Positions 9,826 to 22,884 of a stretch of 64,000 nt of DNA are shown here, in pieces. Below the pieces are notes generated by a model. The model was not told the origin of the DNA and ran no database searches. It was given only the letters and a program-made list of their open reading frames with translations. Both the position numbers and the translations under genes were made by a program. How positions within the stretch are numbered: the first letter of the stretch is position 1; each line of letters opens with the position of its first letter. Source of the DNA: Rugalucina vietnamica (lineage: Eukaryota; Mollusca; Bivalvia; Lucinida; Lucinidae); contig OZ024871.1 of the NCBI GenBank assembly GCA_964017185.1, positions 8,176,214-8,240,213 on the forward strand, given 5' to 3'.

Positions 9826-12800
9826 TGTCGTAGTACTAGCGGCTTCCTGGCACAAGAGCTAGTTTGGGAGCAGGAGACCGAAAACTCTCGAAAATGGAAT
9901 TTTTGACACCCCCCATGACATTGGGGGCCCTGGCTACCAATCTCATCCTCTTTCAATCCTGATGAGACTTGCCACATACTTGTATATACTATATAAGAGC
10001 TAGTTTCGGAGCAGTAGACCTAGAAGTGTAGGAAAATAGCCAATTCTGTACAGGAAAATGTGACACTAGAGCCGTTGGGGGGCCTGGCTACCCTCCTCAT
10101 CCTCTTTCAATCCTAATGAGACTTGCCACATACATTCATATATCATATACCTTTATTGCAGTATAAGCGGCTTCCTGGCACAAGAGCTAATTTGGGAGCA
10201 AGAGACCGAGAAAGATCGAAAATAATTTTTTTGCACCCCCCTCTGACATAGTGGGGGGTCTGGCTAACAATCTCATCCTCTTTCAATCCTGATGAGACTT
10301 GCCACATACTTGTATATACTATACATCTATGTCGTAGTACTAGCGGCTTCCTGGCACAAGAGCTAGTTTGGGCGCAGGAAACCGAAAACTCTCGAAAATG
10401 GAATTTTTGACACCCACCATGACATTGGGGGCCCTGGCTACCCATATCAACCTCTTTCAATTCTGATGAGACTTGCCACATACTTGTATATACTATACAT
10501 CTATGTCGTAGTACTAGCGGCTTCCTGGCACAAGAGCTAGTTTGGGAGCAGGAAACCGAAAACTCTCGAAAATGGAATTTTTGACACCCCCATGACATTG
10601 GGGGCCCTGGCTACCCATCTCATCCTCTTTCAATTTTGATGAGACTTGCCACATACTTGTATATACTATACATCTATGTCGTAGTACTAGCGGCTTCCTT
10701 GCACAAGAGCTAGTTTGGGAGCAGGAGACCGAAAACTATCGAAAATGGAATTTTTGACACCCCCCATGACATTGGGGGCCCTGGCTACCCATCTCATCCT
10801 CTTTCAATTCTGGTGAGACTTGCCACATACTTGTATATACTATACATCTATGTCGTAGTACTAGCGGCTTTTTGCACAAGAGCTAGTTTGGGAGCAGGAA
10901 ACCGAAAACTCTCGAAAATGGAATTTTTGACACCCCCATGACATTGGGGGCCCTGGCTACCCATCTCATCCTCTTTCAATTCTGATGAGACTTGCCACAT
11001 ACTTGTATATACTATACATCTATGTCGTAGTACTAGCGGCTTCCTGGCACAAGAGCTAGTTTGGGAGCAGGAGACCGAAAACTATCGAAAATGGAATTTT
11101 TGACACCCCCCATGATATTGGGGGCCCTGGCTACCCATCTCATCCTCTTTCAATCCTGATGAGACTTGCCACATACTTGTATATAACATATACATTTATC
11201 ACAGTACTAGCGGCTTCCTGGCACAAGAGCTAGTTTCGGAGCTGTAGACCTAGAAGTGTCGGAAAATAGCCAATTCTGTACAGGAAAATATGACCCTAGA
11301 GCCGTTGGGGGGCCTGGCTACCCTCCTCATCCTCTTTCAATCCTTATGAGACTTGCCACATACATTCATATATCATATACCTTTATTGCAGTATAAGCGG
11401 CTTCCTGGCACAAGAGCTAGTTTGGGAGCAAGAGACCGAGAAAGATCGAAAATAATTTTTTTGCACCCCCCTCTGACATAGTGGGGGCTCTGGCTAACAA
11501 TTTCATCCTCTTTCAATCCTGATGAGACTTGCCACATACTTGTATATACTAAACACTAGCGGCTTCCTGGCACAAGAGCTAGTTTGGGAGCAGGAAACCG
11601 AAAACTCTCGAAAATGGAATTTTTGACACCCCCCATGACATTGGAGGCCCTGGCTACCCATCTCATCCTCTTTCAATTCTGATGAGACTTGCCACATACT
11701 TGTATATACTATACATCTATGTCGTAGTACTAGCGGCTTCCTGGCACAAGAACTAGTTTGGGAGCAGGAGACCGAAAACTATCGAAAATGGAATTTTTTG
11801 ACACCCCCATGATATTGGGGGCCCTGGCTACCCATCTCATCCTCTTTCAATCCTGATGAGACTTGCCACATACTTTTATATAACATATACATTTATCACA
11901 GTACTAGCGGCTTCCAGGCACAAGAGCTAGTTTCGGAGCAGTAGACCTAGAAGTGTCGGAAAATAGCCAATTCTGTACAGGAAAATATGACCCTACAGCC
12001 GTTGGGGGGCCTGGCTACCCTCCTGATCCTCTTTCAATCCTAATGAGACTTGCCACATACATTCATATATCATATACCTTTATTGCAGTATAAGCGGCTT
12101 CCTGGCACAAAAGCTAGTTTGGGAGCAAGAGACCGAGAAAGATCGAGAATAATTTTTTTGCACCCCCCTCTGACATAGTGGGGGTCTGGCTAACAATCTC
12201 ATCCTCTTTCAATCCTGATGAGACTTGCCACATACTTGTATATACTATACATCTATGTCGTAGTACTAGCGGCTTCCTGGCACAAGAGCTAGTTTGGGAG
12301 CAAGAGACCGAAAACTCTCGAAAATGGAATTTTTGACACCCCCCATGACATTGGGGGCCCTGGCTACCCATCTCATCCTCTTTCAATTCTGATGAGACTT
12401 GCCACATACTTGTATATACTATACATCTATGTCGTAGTACTAGCGGCTTCCTGGCACAAGAGCTAGTTTGGGAGCAGGAAACCGAAAACTCTCGAAAATG
12501 GAATTTTTGACACCCCCCATGACATTGGGGGCCATGGCTACCCATCTCATCCTCTTTCAATTCTGATGAGACTTGCCACATACTTGTATAAATTATACAT
12601 CTATGTCGTAGTACTAGCGGCTTTCTGGCACAAGAGCTAGTTTGGGAGCAGGAGACCGAAAACTATCGAAAATCGAATTTTTGACACCCCCATGACATTG
12701 GGGGCCCTGGCTACCCATCTCATCCTCTTTCAATTCTGATGAGACTTGCCACATACTTGTATATACTATACATCTATGTCGTAGTACTAGCGGCTTCCTG

Positions 12801-15800
12801 GCACAAGAGCTAGTTTGGGAGCAGGAGACCGAAAACTCTCGAAAATGGAATTTTTGACACCCCCCATGACATTGGGGGCCCTGGCTACCCATCTCATCCT
12901 CTTTCAATTCTAATGAGACTTGCCACATACTTGTATATACTATACATCTATGTCGTAGTACTAGCGGCTTCCTGGCACAAGAGCTAGTTTGGGAGCAGGA
13001 GACCGAAAACTATCGAAAATGGAATTTTTGACACCCCCCATGACATTGGGGGCCCTGGCTACCCATCTCATCCTCTTTCAATTCTGATGAGACTTGCCAC
13101 ATACTTGTATATACTATACATCTATGTCGTAGTACTAGCGGCTTTCTTGCACAAGAGCTAGTTTGGGAGCAGGAAACCGAAAACTCTCGAAAATGGAATT
13201 TTTGACACCCCCCATGACATTGGGGGCCCTGGCTACCCATCTCATCCTCTTTCAATTCTGATGAGACTTGCCACATACTTGTATATACTATACATCTATG
13301 TCGTAGTACTAGCGGCTTCCTGGCACAAGAGCTAGTTTGGGAGCAGGAGACCGAAAACTATCGAAAATGGAATTTTTGACACCCCCCATGATATTGGGGG
13401 CCCTGGCTACCCATCTCATCCTCTTTCAATCCTGATGAGACTTGCCACATACTTTTATATAACATATACATTTATCACAGTACTAGCGGCTTCCTGGCAC
13501 AAGAGCTAGTTTCGGAGCAGTAGACCTAGAAGTGTCGGAAAATAGCCAATTCTGTACAGGAAAATTTGACCCTAGAGCCGTTGGGGGGCCTGGCTACCCT
13601 CCTCATCCTCTTTCAATCGTAATGAGACTTGGCACATACATTCATATATCATATACCTTTATTGCAGTATAAGCGGCTTCCTGGCACAAGAGCTAGTTTG
13701 GGAGCAAGAGACCGAGAAAGATCGAAAATAATTTTTTGCGACCCCCTCTGACATAGTGGGGGGTCTAGCTAACAATCTCATCCTCTTTCAATCCTAATGA
13801 GACTTGCCACATACTTGTATATGCTATACATCTATGTCGTAGTACTAGCGGCTTCCTGGCACAAGAGCTAGTTTGGGAGCAGGAAACCGAAAACTCTCGA
13901 AAATGGAATTTTTGACACCCCCCATGACATTGGGGGCCCTGGCTACCCATCTCATCCTCTTTCAATTCTGATGAGACTTGCCACATACTTGTATATACTA
14001 TACATCTATGTTGTAGTACTAGCGGCTTCCTGGCACAAGAGCTAGTTTGGGAGCAGGAGACCGAAAACTATCGAAAATGGATTTTTTTACACCCCCCATG
14101 ATATTGGGGGCCCTGGCTACCCATCTCATCCTCTTTCAATCCTGATGAGACTTGCCACATACTTTTATATAACATATACATTTATCACAGTACTAGCGGC
14201 TTCCAGGCACAAGAGCTAGTTTCGGAGCAGTAGACCTAGAAGTGTCGGAAAATAGCCAATTCTGTACAGGAAAATATGACCCTAGAGCCGTTGGGGGGCC
14301 TGGCTACCCTCCTCATCCTCTTTCAATCCTAATGAGACTTGCCACATACATTCATATATCATATACCTTTATTGCAGTATAAGCGGCTTCCTGGCACAAG
14401 AGCTAGTTTGGGAGCAAGAGACCGAGAAAGATCGAAAATAATTTTTTTGCACCCCCCTCTGACATAGTGGGGGGTCTGGCTAACAATCTCATCCTCTTTC
14501 AATCCTGATGAGACTTGCCACATACTTGTATATACTATACATCTATGTCGTAGTACTAGCGGCTTCCTGGCACAAGAGCTAGTTTGGGAGCAGGAAACCG
14601 AAAACTCTCGAAAATCAAATTTTTGACACCCCCATGACATTGGGGGCCCTGGCTACCCATCTCATCCTCTTTCAATTCTGATGAGACTTGCCACATACTT
14701 GTATATACTATACATCTATGTCGTAGTACTAGCGGCTTCCTGGCACAAGAGCTAGTTTGGGAGCAGGAAACCGAAAACTCTCGAAAATGGAATTTTTGAC
14801 ACCCCCCATGACATTGGGGGCCCTGGCTACCCATCTCATCCTCTTTCAATTCTAATGAGACTTGCCACATACTTGTATATACTATACATCTATGTCGTAG
14901 TACTAGCGGCTTCCTGGCACAAGAGCTAGTTTGGGAGCAGGAGACCGAAAACTATCGAAAATGGAATTTTTGACACCCCCCATGACATTGGGGGCCCTGG
15001 CTACCCATCTCATCCTCTTTCAATTCTGATGAGACTTGCCACATACTTGTATATACTATACATCTATGTCGTAGTACTAGCGGCTTTCTGGCACAAGAGC
15101 TAGTTTGGGAGCAGGAAACCGAAATCTCTCGAAAATGGAATTTTTGACACCCCCCATGACATTGGGGGCCCTGGCTACCCATCTCATCCTCTTTCAATTC
15201 TGATGAGACTTGCCACATACTTGTATATACTATACATCTATGTCGTAGTACTAGCGGCTTCCTGGCACAAGAGCTAGTTTGGGAGCAGGAGACCGAAAAC
15301 TATCGAAAATGGAATTTTTGACACCCCCCATGATATTGGGGGCCCTGGCTACCCATCTCATCCTCTTTCAATCCTGATGAGACTTGCCACATACTTTTAT
15401 ATAACATATACATTTATCACAGTACTAGCAGCTTCCTGGCACAAGAGCTAGTTTCGGAGCAGTAGACCTAGAAGTGTCGGAAAATAGCCAATTCTGTACA
15501 GGAAAATTTGACCCTAGAGCCGTTGGGGGGCCTGGCTACCCTCCTCATCCTCTTTCAATCCTAATGAGACTTGCCACATACATTCATATATCATATACCT
15601 TTATTGCAGTATAAGCGGCTTCCTGGCACAAGAGCTAGTTTGGGAGCAAGAGACCGAGAAAGATCGAAAATAATTTTTTTGCGACCCCCTCTGACATAGT
15701 GGGGGGTCTAGCTAACAATCTCATCCTCTTTCAATCCTAATGAGACTTGCCACATACTTGTATATGCTATACATCTATGTCGTAGTACTAGCGGCTTCCT

Positions 15801-18800
15801 GGCACAAGAGCTAGTTTGGGAGCAGGAAACCGAAAACTCTCGAAAATGGAATTTTTGACACCCCCATGACATTGGGGGCCCTGGCTACCCATCTCATCCT
15901 CTTTCAATTCTGATGAGACTTGCCACATACTTGTATATACTATACATCTATGTTGTAGTACTAGCGGCTTCCTGGCACAAGAGCTAGTTTGGGAGCAGGA
16001 GACCGAAAACTATCGAAAATGGATTTTTTTTACACCCCCCATGATATTGGGGGCCCTGGCTACCCATCTCATCCTCTTTCAATCCTGATGAGACTTGCCA
16101 CATACTTTTATATAACATATACATTTATCACAGTACTAGCGGCTTCCAGGCACAAGAGCTAGTTTCGGAGCAGTAGACCTAGAAGTGTCGGAAAATAGCC
16201 AATTCTGTACAGGAAAATATGACCCTAGAGCCGTTGGGGGGCCTGGCTACCCTCCTCATCCTCTTTCAATCCTAATGAGACTTGCCACATACATTCATAT
16301 ATCATATACCTTTATTGCAGTATAAGCGGCTTCCTGGCACAAGAGCTAGTTTGGGAGCAAGAGACCGAGAAAGATCGAAAATAATTTTTTTGCACCCCCC
16401 TCTGACATAGTGGGGGGTCTGGCTAACAATCTCATCCTCTTTCAATCCTGATGAGACTTGCCACATACTTGTATATACTATACATCTATGTCGTAGTACT
16501 AGCGGCTTCCTGGCACAAGAGCTAGTTTGGGAGCAGGAAACCGAAAACTCTCGAAAATGGAATTTTTGACACCCCCCCCCATGACATTGTGGGCCCTGGC
16601 TACCCATCTCATCATCTTTCAATTCTGATGAGACTTGCCACATACTTGTATGTACTATACATCTATGTCGTAGTACTAGCGGCTTTCTGGCACAAGAGCT
16701 AGTTTGGGAGCAGGAAACCGAAAACTCTCGAAAATGGAATTTTTGACACCCCCATGACATTGGGGGCCCTGGCTACCCATCTCATCCTCTTTCAATTTTG
16801 ATGAGACTTGCCACATACTTGTATATACTATACATCTATGTCGTAGTACTAGCGGCTTCCTTGCACAAGAGCTAGTTTGGGAGCAGGAGACCGAAAACTA
16901 TCGAAAATGGAATTTTTGACACCCCCCATGACATTGGGGGCCCTGGCTACCCATCTCATCCTCTTTCAATTCTGATCAGACTTGCCACATACTTGTATAT
17001 ACTATACATCTATGTCGTAGTACTAGCGGCTTTCTGGCACAAGAGCTAGTTTGGGAGCAGGAAACCGAAAACTCTCGAAAATGGAATTTTTGACACCCCC
17101 CATGACATTGGGGGCCCTGGCTACCCATCTCATCCTCTTTCAATTCTGATGAGACTTGCCACATACTTGTATATACTATACATCTATGTCGTAGTACTAG
17201 CGGCTTTCTGGCACAAGAGCTAGTTTGGGAGCAGGAGACCGAAAACTATCGAAAATGGAATTTTTTGACACCCCCATGATATTGGGGGCCCTGGCTACCC
17301 ATCTCATCCTCTTTCAATCCTGATGAGACTTGCCACATACTTTTATATAACATATACATTTATCACAGTACTAGCGGCTTCCAGGCACAAGAGCTAGTTT
17401 CGGAGCAGTAGACCTAGAAGTGTCGGAAAATAGCCAATTCTGTACAGGAAAATATGACCTTAGAGCCGTTGGGGGGCCTGGCTATCCTCCTCATCCTCTT
17501 TCAATCCTAATGAGACTTGCCACATACATTCATATATCATATACCTTTATTGCAGTGTAAGCGGCTTCCTGGCACAAGAGCTAGTTTGGGAGCAAGAGAC
17601 CGAGAAAGATCGAAAATAATTTTTTTTTGCACCCCCTCTGACATAGTGGGAGGTCTGGCTTAAAATCTCATCCTCTTTCAATCCTGATGAGACTTGCCAC
17701 ATACTTGTATATACTATACATCTATGTCGTAGTACTAGCGGCTTCCTGGCACAAGAGCTAGTCTGGGAGCAGGAAACCGAAAACTCTCGAAAATGGAATT
17801 TTTGACACCCCCCATGACATTGGGGGCCCTGGCTACCCATCTCATCCTCTTTCAATTCTGATGAGACTTGCCACATACTTGTATATACTATACATCTATG
17901 TCGTAGTACTAGCGGCTTCCTGGCACAAGAGCTAGTTTGGGAGCAGGAGACCGAAAACTATCGAAAATGGAATTTTTGACACCCCACATGACATTGGGGG
18001 CCCTGGCTACCCATCTCATCCTCTTTCAATTCTGATGAGACTTGCCACATACTTGTATATACTATACATCTATGTCGTAGTACTAGCGGCTTTCTGGCAC
18101 AAGAGCTAGTTTGGGAGCAGGAAACCGAAAACTCTCGAAAATGGAATTTTTGACACCCCCCATGACATTGGGGGCCCTGGCTACCCATCTCATCCTCTTT
18201 CAATTCTGATGAGACTTGCCACATACTTGTATATACTATACATCTATGTCGTAGTACTAGCGGCTTCCTGGCACAAGAGCTAGTTTGGGAGCAGGAAACC
18301 AAAAACTATCGAACATGGAATTTTTTGACACCCCCCATGATATTGGGGGCCCGGGCTACCCATCTCATCCTCTTTCAATCCCGATGAGACTTGCCACATA
18401 CTTGTATATAACATATACATTTATCACAGTACTAGCGGCTTCCTGGCACAAGAGCTAGTTTCGGAGCAGTAGACCTAGAAGTGTCGAAAATAGCCAATTC
18501 TGTACAGGAAAATATGACCCTAGAGCCGTTGGGGGGCCTGGCTACCCTCCTCATCCTCTTTCAATCCTAAAGAGACTTGACACATACATTCATATATCAT
18601 ATACCTTTATTGCAGTATAAGCGGCTTTCTGGCACAAGAGCTAGTTTGGGAGGAAGATACCGAGAAATATCGAAAATATTTTTTTTGCACCCCCCTCTGA
18701 CATAGTTGGGGGTCTGGCTACCCATCTCATCCTCTTTCAATCCTAATAAGACTTGCCACATACTTGTATATACTATACATCTATGTCGTAGTACTAGCGG

Positions 18801-19790
18801 CTTCCTGGCACAAGAGCTAGTTTGGGAGCAGGAAACCGAAAATTCTCGAAAATGGAATATTTGACACCCACCATGACATTGGGGGCCCTGGCTACCCATC
18901 TCATCCTCTTTCAATCCTGATGAGACTTGCCACATACTTGTATATACTATACATCTATGTCGTAGTACTAGCTGCTTCCTGGCACAAGAGCTAGTTTGGG
19001 AGCAGGAGACCGAAAACTATCGAAAATGGAATTCTTTGACACCCCCCATGACATTGGGGGTCCTGGCTACCCATCTCATCCTCTTTCAATTCTGATGAGA
19101 CTTGCCACATACTTGTATATACTATACATCTATGTCGTAGTACTAGCGGCTTCCTGGCACAAGAGCTAGTTTGGGAGCAGGAAACCGAAAACTCTCGAAA
19201 ATGGAATTTTTGACACCACCTATGACATTGGGGGCCCTGGCTACCCATCTCATCCTCTTTCAATCCTGATGAGACTTGCCACATACTTGTATATACTATA
19301 CATCTATGTCGTAGTACTAGCGGCTTCCTGGCACAAGAGCTAGTTTGGGAGCAGGAAACCGAAAACTCTCGAAAATGGAATTTTTTGACACCCCCCATGA
19401 CATTGGGGGCCCTGGCTACCCATCTCATCCTCTTTCAATCCTGATGAGACTTGCCACATACTTGTATATTCTATACATCTATGTCGTAGTACTAGCGGCT
19501 TTCTGGCACAAGAGCTAGTTTGGGAGCAGGAGACGGAAAACTATCGAAAATGGAATTTTTGTCACCCCCAATGACATTGGGGTCCCTGGCTACCCATCTG
19601 ATCCTCTTTCAATCCTGATGAGACTTGCCACATACTTGTATATACTATGCATCTATGTCGTAGTACTAGCGGCTTCCTGGCACAAGAGCTAGTTTGGGAG
19701 CAGTAGACCAAAAACTGTCGAAAATGGAATTTTTTGACACCCCCATGACATTTGGGGCCCTGGCTACCCATCTCATCCTCTTTCAATCCT
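9826..19790 (-). repeat. Minus-oriented arm of ~177-bp tandem repeats with higher-order structure
   Basis: Roughly 56 monomers are present. Three types can be told apart. Type alpha has CTATACATCTATGTCGTAG. Type beta has CATTTATCACAGTACTAG with GAAGTGTCGG and CTGTACAGG. Type gamma has CCTTTATTGCAGTATAAG with GATCGAAAATAA. Beta is always followed by gamma. Nine beta-gamma pairs begin near 10000, 11195, 11890, 13470, 14185, 15410, 16125, 17355 and 18415, separated by variable numbers of alpha. Confidence 0.85.
13470..17355 (-). repeat. Two ~1.94-kb higher-order repeats (11 monomers each)
   Basis: Blocks 13470-15410 and 15410-17355 share private variants, such as GCGACCCCCT, TCTAGCTAAC and TATATGCTATAC (at 13737 and 15680 onwards), that other monomers lack. 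This shows a recent duplication of an 11-monomer block rather than independent drift. Confidence 0.75.
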
Positions 19791-20327
19791 GATGAGACTT
19801 GACACAAAACTTCATAGGACATATATCTATATTCAAGCATAAGCGGCTTGCTGGCACAAGAGCTGGTTTGGGAGCAGGAGACCGAGGAATATAAAAAACC
19901 GCATTTTAGACACCCCCTCTGACTTTTGGCGCCCTGACTACCCTTCGGATCCTCTTTCAATCCTGATGAAACTTGCCACAAACCTTCATGGAACATTTAT
20001 CTATATCGCAGTATAAGCGGCTTGCTGGCACAAGAGCTGGATTCGGAACAGAATCTCGAGAAATATGGAAAGAAGCATTTTTGACCCCCCCCCCTCTGAC
20101 TTTTGGCGCCCTGACTACTGAGACTTACCACAAACCTTCATACAACATGTATCTATATTGCAGTATAAGCTGTTTGCCTTAACAAGAGCTAGTACGGGAG
20201 CAGGAGTTGTTTTGACATGAACCACTTTTACTGGGCAGGTCCAGATGAAATTTTCATCCAACTTTTTTTTTCTTCTGCTAGATGAAATTTTCACCGGATG
20301 AAATTTTCATCCAACTTGACGCCGGTG
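19780..20327 (-). repeat. Right terminal inverted repeat
   Basis: This is the inverse of the left terminus, including the poly-C run at about 20085 and the ATTTCATC palindromes at 20245-20312. It ends GACGCCGGTG. Confidence 0.8.
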
Positions 20328-20334
20328 CCACGAA
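20328..20334 (+). repeat. Right target-site duplication CCACGAA
   Basis: This is an exact copy of 7465-7471, directly after the element end. Confidence 0.8.
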
Positions 20335-20448
20335 CTGCAATTACATGTACAATATACTCTCTTGTATATATATAGTATTTCACCAAGTATCTACTATTGA
20401 TAATGTGTATTTGTATGACGAGAAACATTTTGTTTAAGTCAATAAAAC

Positions 20449-20483
<35 letters not shown>

Positions 20484-20800
20484 TATTTATCCTTCTAAAC
20501 TGTAAACATAAGTTAGCTCCACGCTTATTTTGGCATGTATATTGAAAACATTAATCGTTGCTTAGGCATATCACGCCTTGTTATGTGACTTTTTATGGAA
20601 AAAATGACGTGCGTGAGGGTCTTTCCTAACCTTAATGTATACTTCATCTGCTTTATATTTATGTTTCGCATTGGTACTTAAACCTTAGGAATGACGTATC
20701 AACCTACCAAAACTTGGAATCATTGTAAAAAACGTTACTATGGTAACCGGCATGGAAACTCGCATGGAGGTCATTTTCATTCTTAATGTATTCTTTTATG
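20335..20800. other. Unassigned DNA with a (CTGT)n retroposon-type tail
   Basis: A tetranucleotide run at 20448-20483 directly follows AATAAAA. This is the usual look of a LINE/SINE 3' end with a short-repeat tail. Nothing coding was recognised. Confidence 0.45.
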
Positions 20801-21363
20801 TCCAACTGATGTTTTTCTTTAGCTCCGGAGTTAGTAAATTATTTGGCGCCCAGGGATCTCCATCGTCGGGCAGCTTACTGAATCTGTGAGTCCTGGTTTT
20901 TGATTCATCAGGATGTTTATCATGATTTATTTGTTTGTTCTTGATGATTCATTGACTAGTTAGAGATTCACCACGAGGACCGAAGAACTAACTAAATGTT
21001 ATGAACCACTGCAGAAGCTGAGGGTGAGGTTACGGCCGTGTAAAATCATTTTAAACCCGCCAGTAACTTTGTGTTACTGATCGTTCCAAGTCGATACTTC
21101 TGTGGTGGTTCTTTTTGTTTTATGTCTTGGTGTTTAAAATATTTTTGTACTGTTGGCGCCTTATGTATGTTTGTATATTTTTAGTTAAGTTACGGTAACT
21201 GAATGGCCACCTATTGGGAAAATAGCTGCTCATTCGGCTTACGAAATGTTTTCATGGTATAAGTACCTGATTGTTAGTTTGGTTTTTTCCCACCTTGGTT
21301 TTTGGAGTGGGAGTCTTTTTCTGATTGCGCCTTTTCCTGATCTTTGTCTACTTGTACTTTTTA
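20801..21363 (+). mobile_element. Family A copy, 5' truncated
   Basis: The copy starts at GTCCAACTGATGTTTTTC and ends CTTGTACTTTTTA. It is mostly 3' UTR with the GGATCTCCATCGTCGGGCAG block. Confidence 0.85.
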
Positions 21364-22123
21364 TCTGCGTAAGAACGTTTCATGTTTTGTTTCTGTCCTA
21401 GCACCTAAACGACAGGACATATATGTCATATCGCTTCAAAACCGTTATCTTCGTAAAATGCGCGTCGCCATGGTAACCAGCCATGTAACGAATTAAAAAC
21501 AACAGTTTTGTAATTGACAAATTTAATGCTATCAAAATCGTGTAACATCAGCCATTTTGAAGATCAGGCCAAAAAGGGCGTCTATCGCTTTATATGCCTA
21601 TATATATGGAAGCGTATACGTTTTCGTTTTCTACAGAATCATTCAAGATTTTGTCATTTTCGCTAAGTATTTATTCATAAATTAAAAACCGAAGCTTTGA
21701 ATTGAAACGCTTGCTTGAAGATGCACAATTTTTTGTAATGTTATAAAGACCATCGATCGGTGGGCTAATTCAGAATTTTGTACCGAAGGATCTTGTATTT
21801 TTGTTGCAATATTTGTCAATATTTATGTCGTAATAGAATCTATACAAATTTTGGGTTTGTTTTTTTTTTCGCGCTTCTAACATTTGTATTCTTCTAAAGT
21901 GTGGCAAAATGCATCAAACGTGTTGTTTTGATTTGTTGCCGAAGCAAAGAAAAGACTTAATATTTCGGACGTTTCAACGAATAGTACGAAATATATGTCT
22001 TTGCGCTACGGGAGCGCGACAATTTTGTAGTGATCTTGCCTTATGCAGGGTGTATTGGTTATATTTATGCACGGGTGATTTCATGAGTGAGCGATTTTAA
22101 GTAGCTTGTAAGGTCAGTTTCTA
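21364..22123. other. Unassigned DNA containing one unit of a distant direct repeat
   Basis: No gene is seen. A ~62-bp segment at 21895-21956 (GCATCAAACGTGTTGTTTTG and GCCGAAGCAAAGAAAAGAC) recurs in the same direction at 23245-23306. Confidence 0.5.
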
Positions 22124-22884
22124 GACGTATAGGTTATAACTTGAATGTTATGCGACAGTCTGCATACTTTGTTTTTAACCCAATCATGGTTGATAACTAT
22201 GCTGCCTTCTTTAATTGCAAGCCGGTGGGTCGGGCGTCAGACTCTATGATGGCCCCGACTTAAAGCTATTCATTTTAGTTGGTTGGGGCCGGAGCTTCTT
22301 GTCTGTTGCTTGGCCCACCGGGGTCCAACTGGTATTTTTCTTTTGCTCCGGAGTTAGTAGGTTGTTCGGCGCCCAGGGATCTCCATCGTCGGGCAGCTTA
22401 CTCAATCTGTGAGTCCTGGTTTTTGATTCATCAGGATGTTTATCATGATTTATTTGTTTGTTCTTGATGATTCATTGACTAGTTAGAGATTCACCACGAG
22501 GACCAAAGAACTAACTAAATGTTATGAACCACTGCAAAAGCTGAGGGTGAGGTTAGGATCCTGTAAAACCGGTTTAAGCCCGCCAGTAACTTTGTGTTAC
22601 TGATCGTTCCAAGGCGATACTTCTGTGGTGGTTCTGTTTGTTTTATCTCTTGGTGTTTAACATTTTTTGTGCTGTTGGCGCCTTATGTGTGTTTTCATAT
22701 TTTTAATTAAGTAAAGGTAACTGAGTGGCCACCTATTGGGAAAATAGCTGCTCATTCGGCTTACGATATGTTTCATGGTATAAGTACCTGATTGTTAGTT
22801 TGGTTTTTTCCCACCTCGGTTTTTGGAGTGGGAATCTTTTTCTGATTGCGCCTTTTCCTGATCTTTGCCTACTTGTACCTTTTT
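22124..22884 (+). mobile_element. Family A copy with C-terminal coding remnant
   Basis: The copy begins within the segment encoding RIGYNLNVMRQSA, passes through NPI...DNYAAFFNC and the GGTGGGTCGGGCGTC block, and ends CTTGTACCTTTTT. The coding part is a remnant of the Penelope-like RT protein C-terminus. Confidence 0.85.

Larger units (their letters stand above)
7472..20327. mobile_element. 12.86-kb palindromic satellite-bearing TIR element with 7-bp target duplication
   Basis: The element starts CACCGGCGTCAAGTTGG and ends with the exact inverse. The inverted termini are nearly identical for roughly 0.55 kb, then continue as diverging tandem repeats. A perfect 7-bp duplication flanks it. The interior contains only tandem ~177-bp monomers: a short plus-oriented arm (to about 9825) and a long minus-oriented arm (9826-19790). 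No transposase or RT is encoded. It is therefore non-autonomous, and either moved as a pre-formed array or expanded after insertion. A duplication of 7-8 bp occurs in P-superfamily transposons, but the superfamily is only a guess. Long uniform ORFs inside are products of the 177-bp (divisible by 3) period, not genes. Confidence 0.8.

Noticed and set aside
9826-19790. Possible CRISPR-like array
   Set aside because: Units are ~177 bp, with no short repeat/unique spacer alternation and a eukaryotic context.
9061-19996. Many 60-155-codon ORFs reading MWQVSSGLKEDEMGSQGPQC-like repeats
   Set aside because: They are on both strands and repeat every 59 codons because the satellite monomer is 177 bp. 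They reflect tandem repeats, not protein genes.
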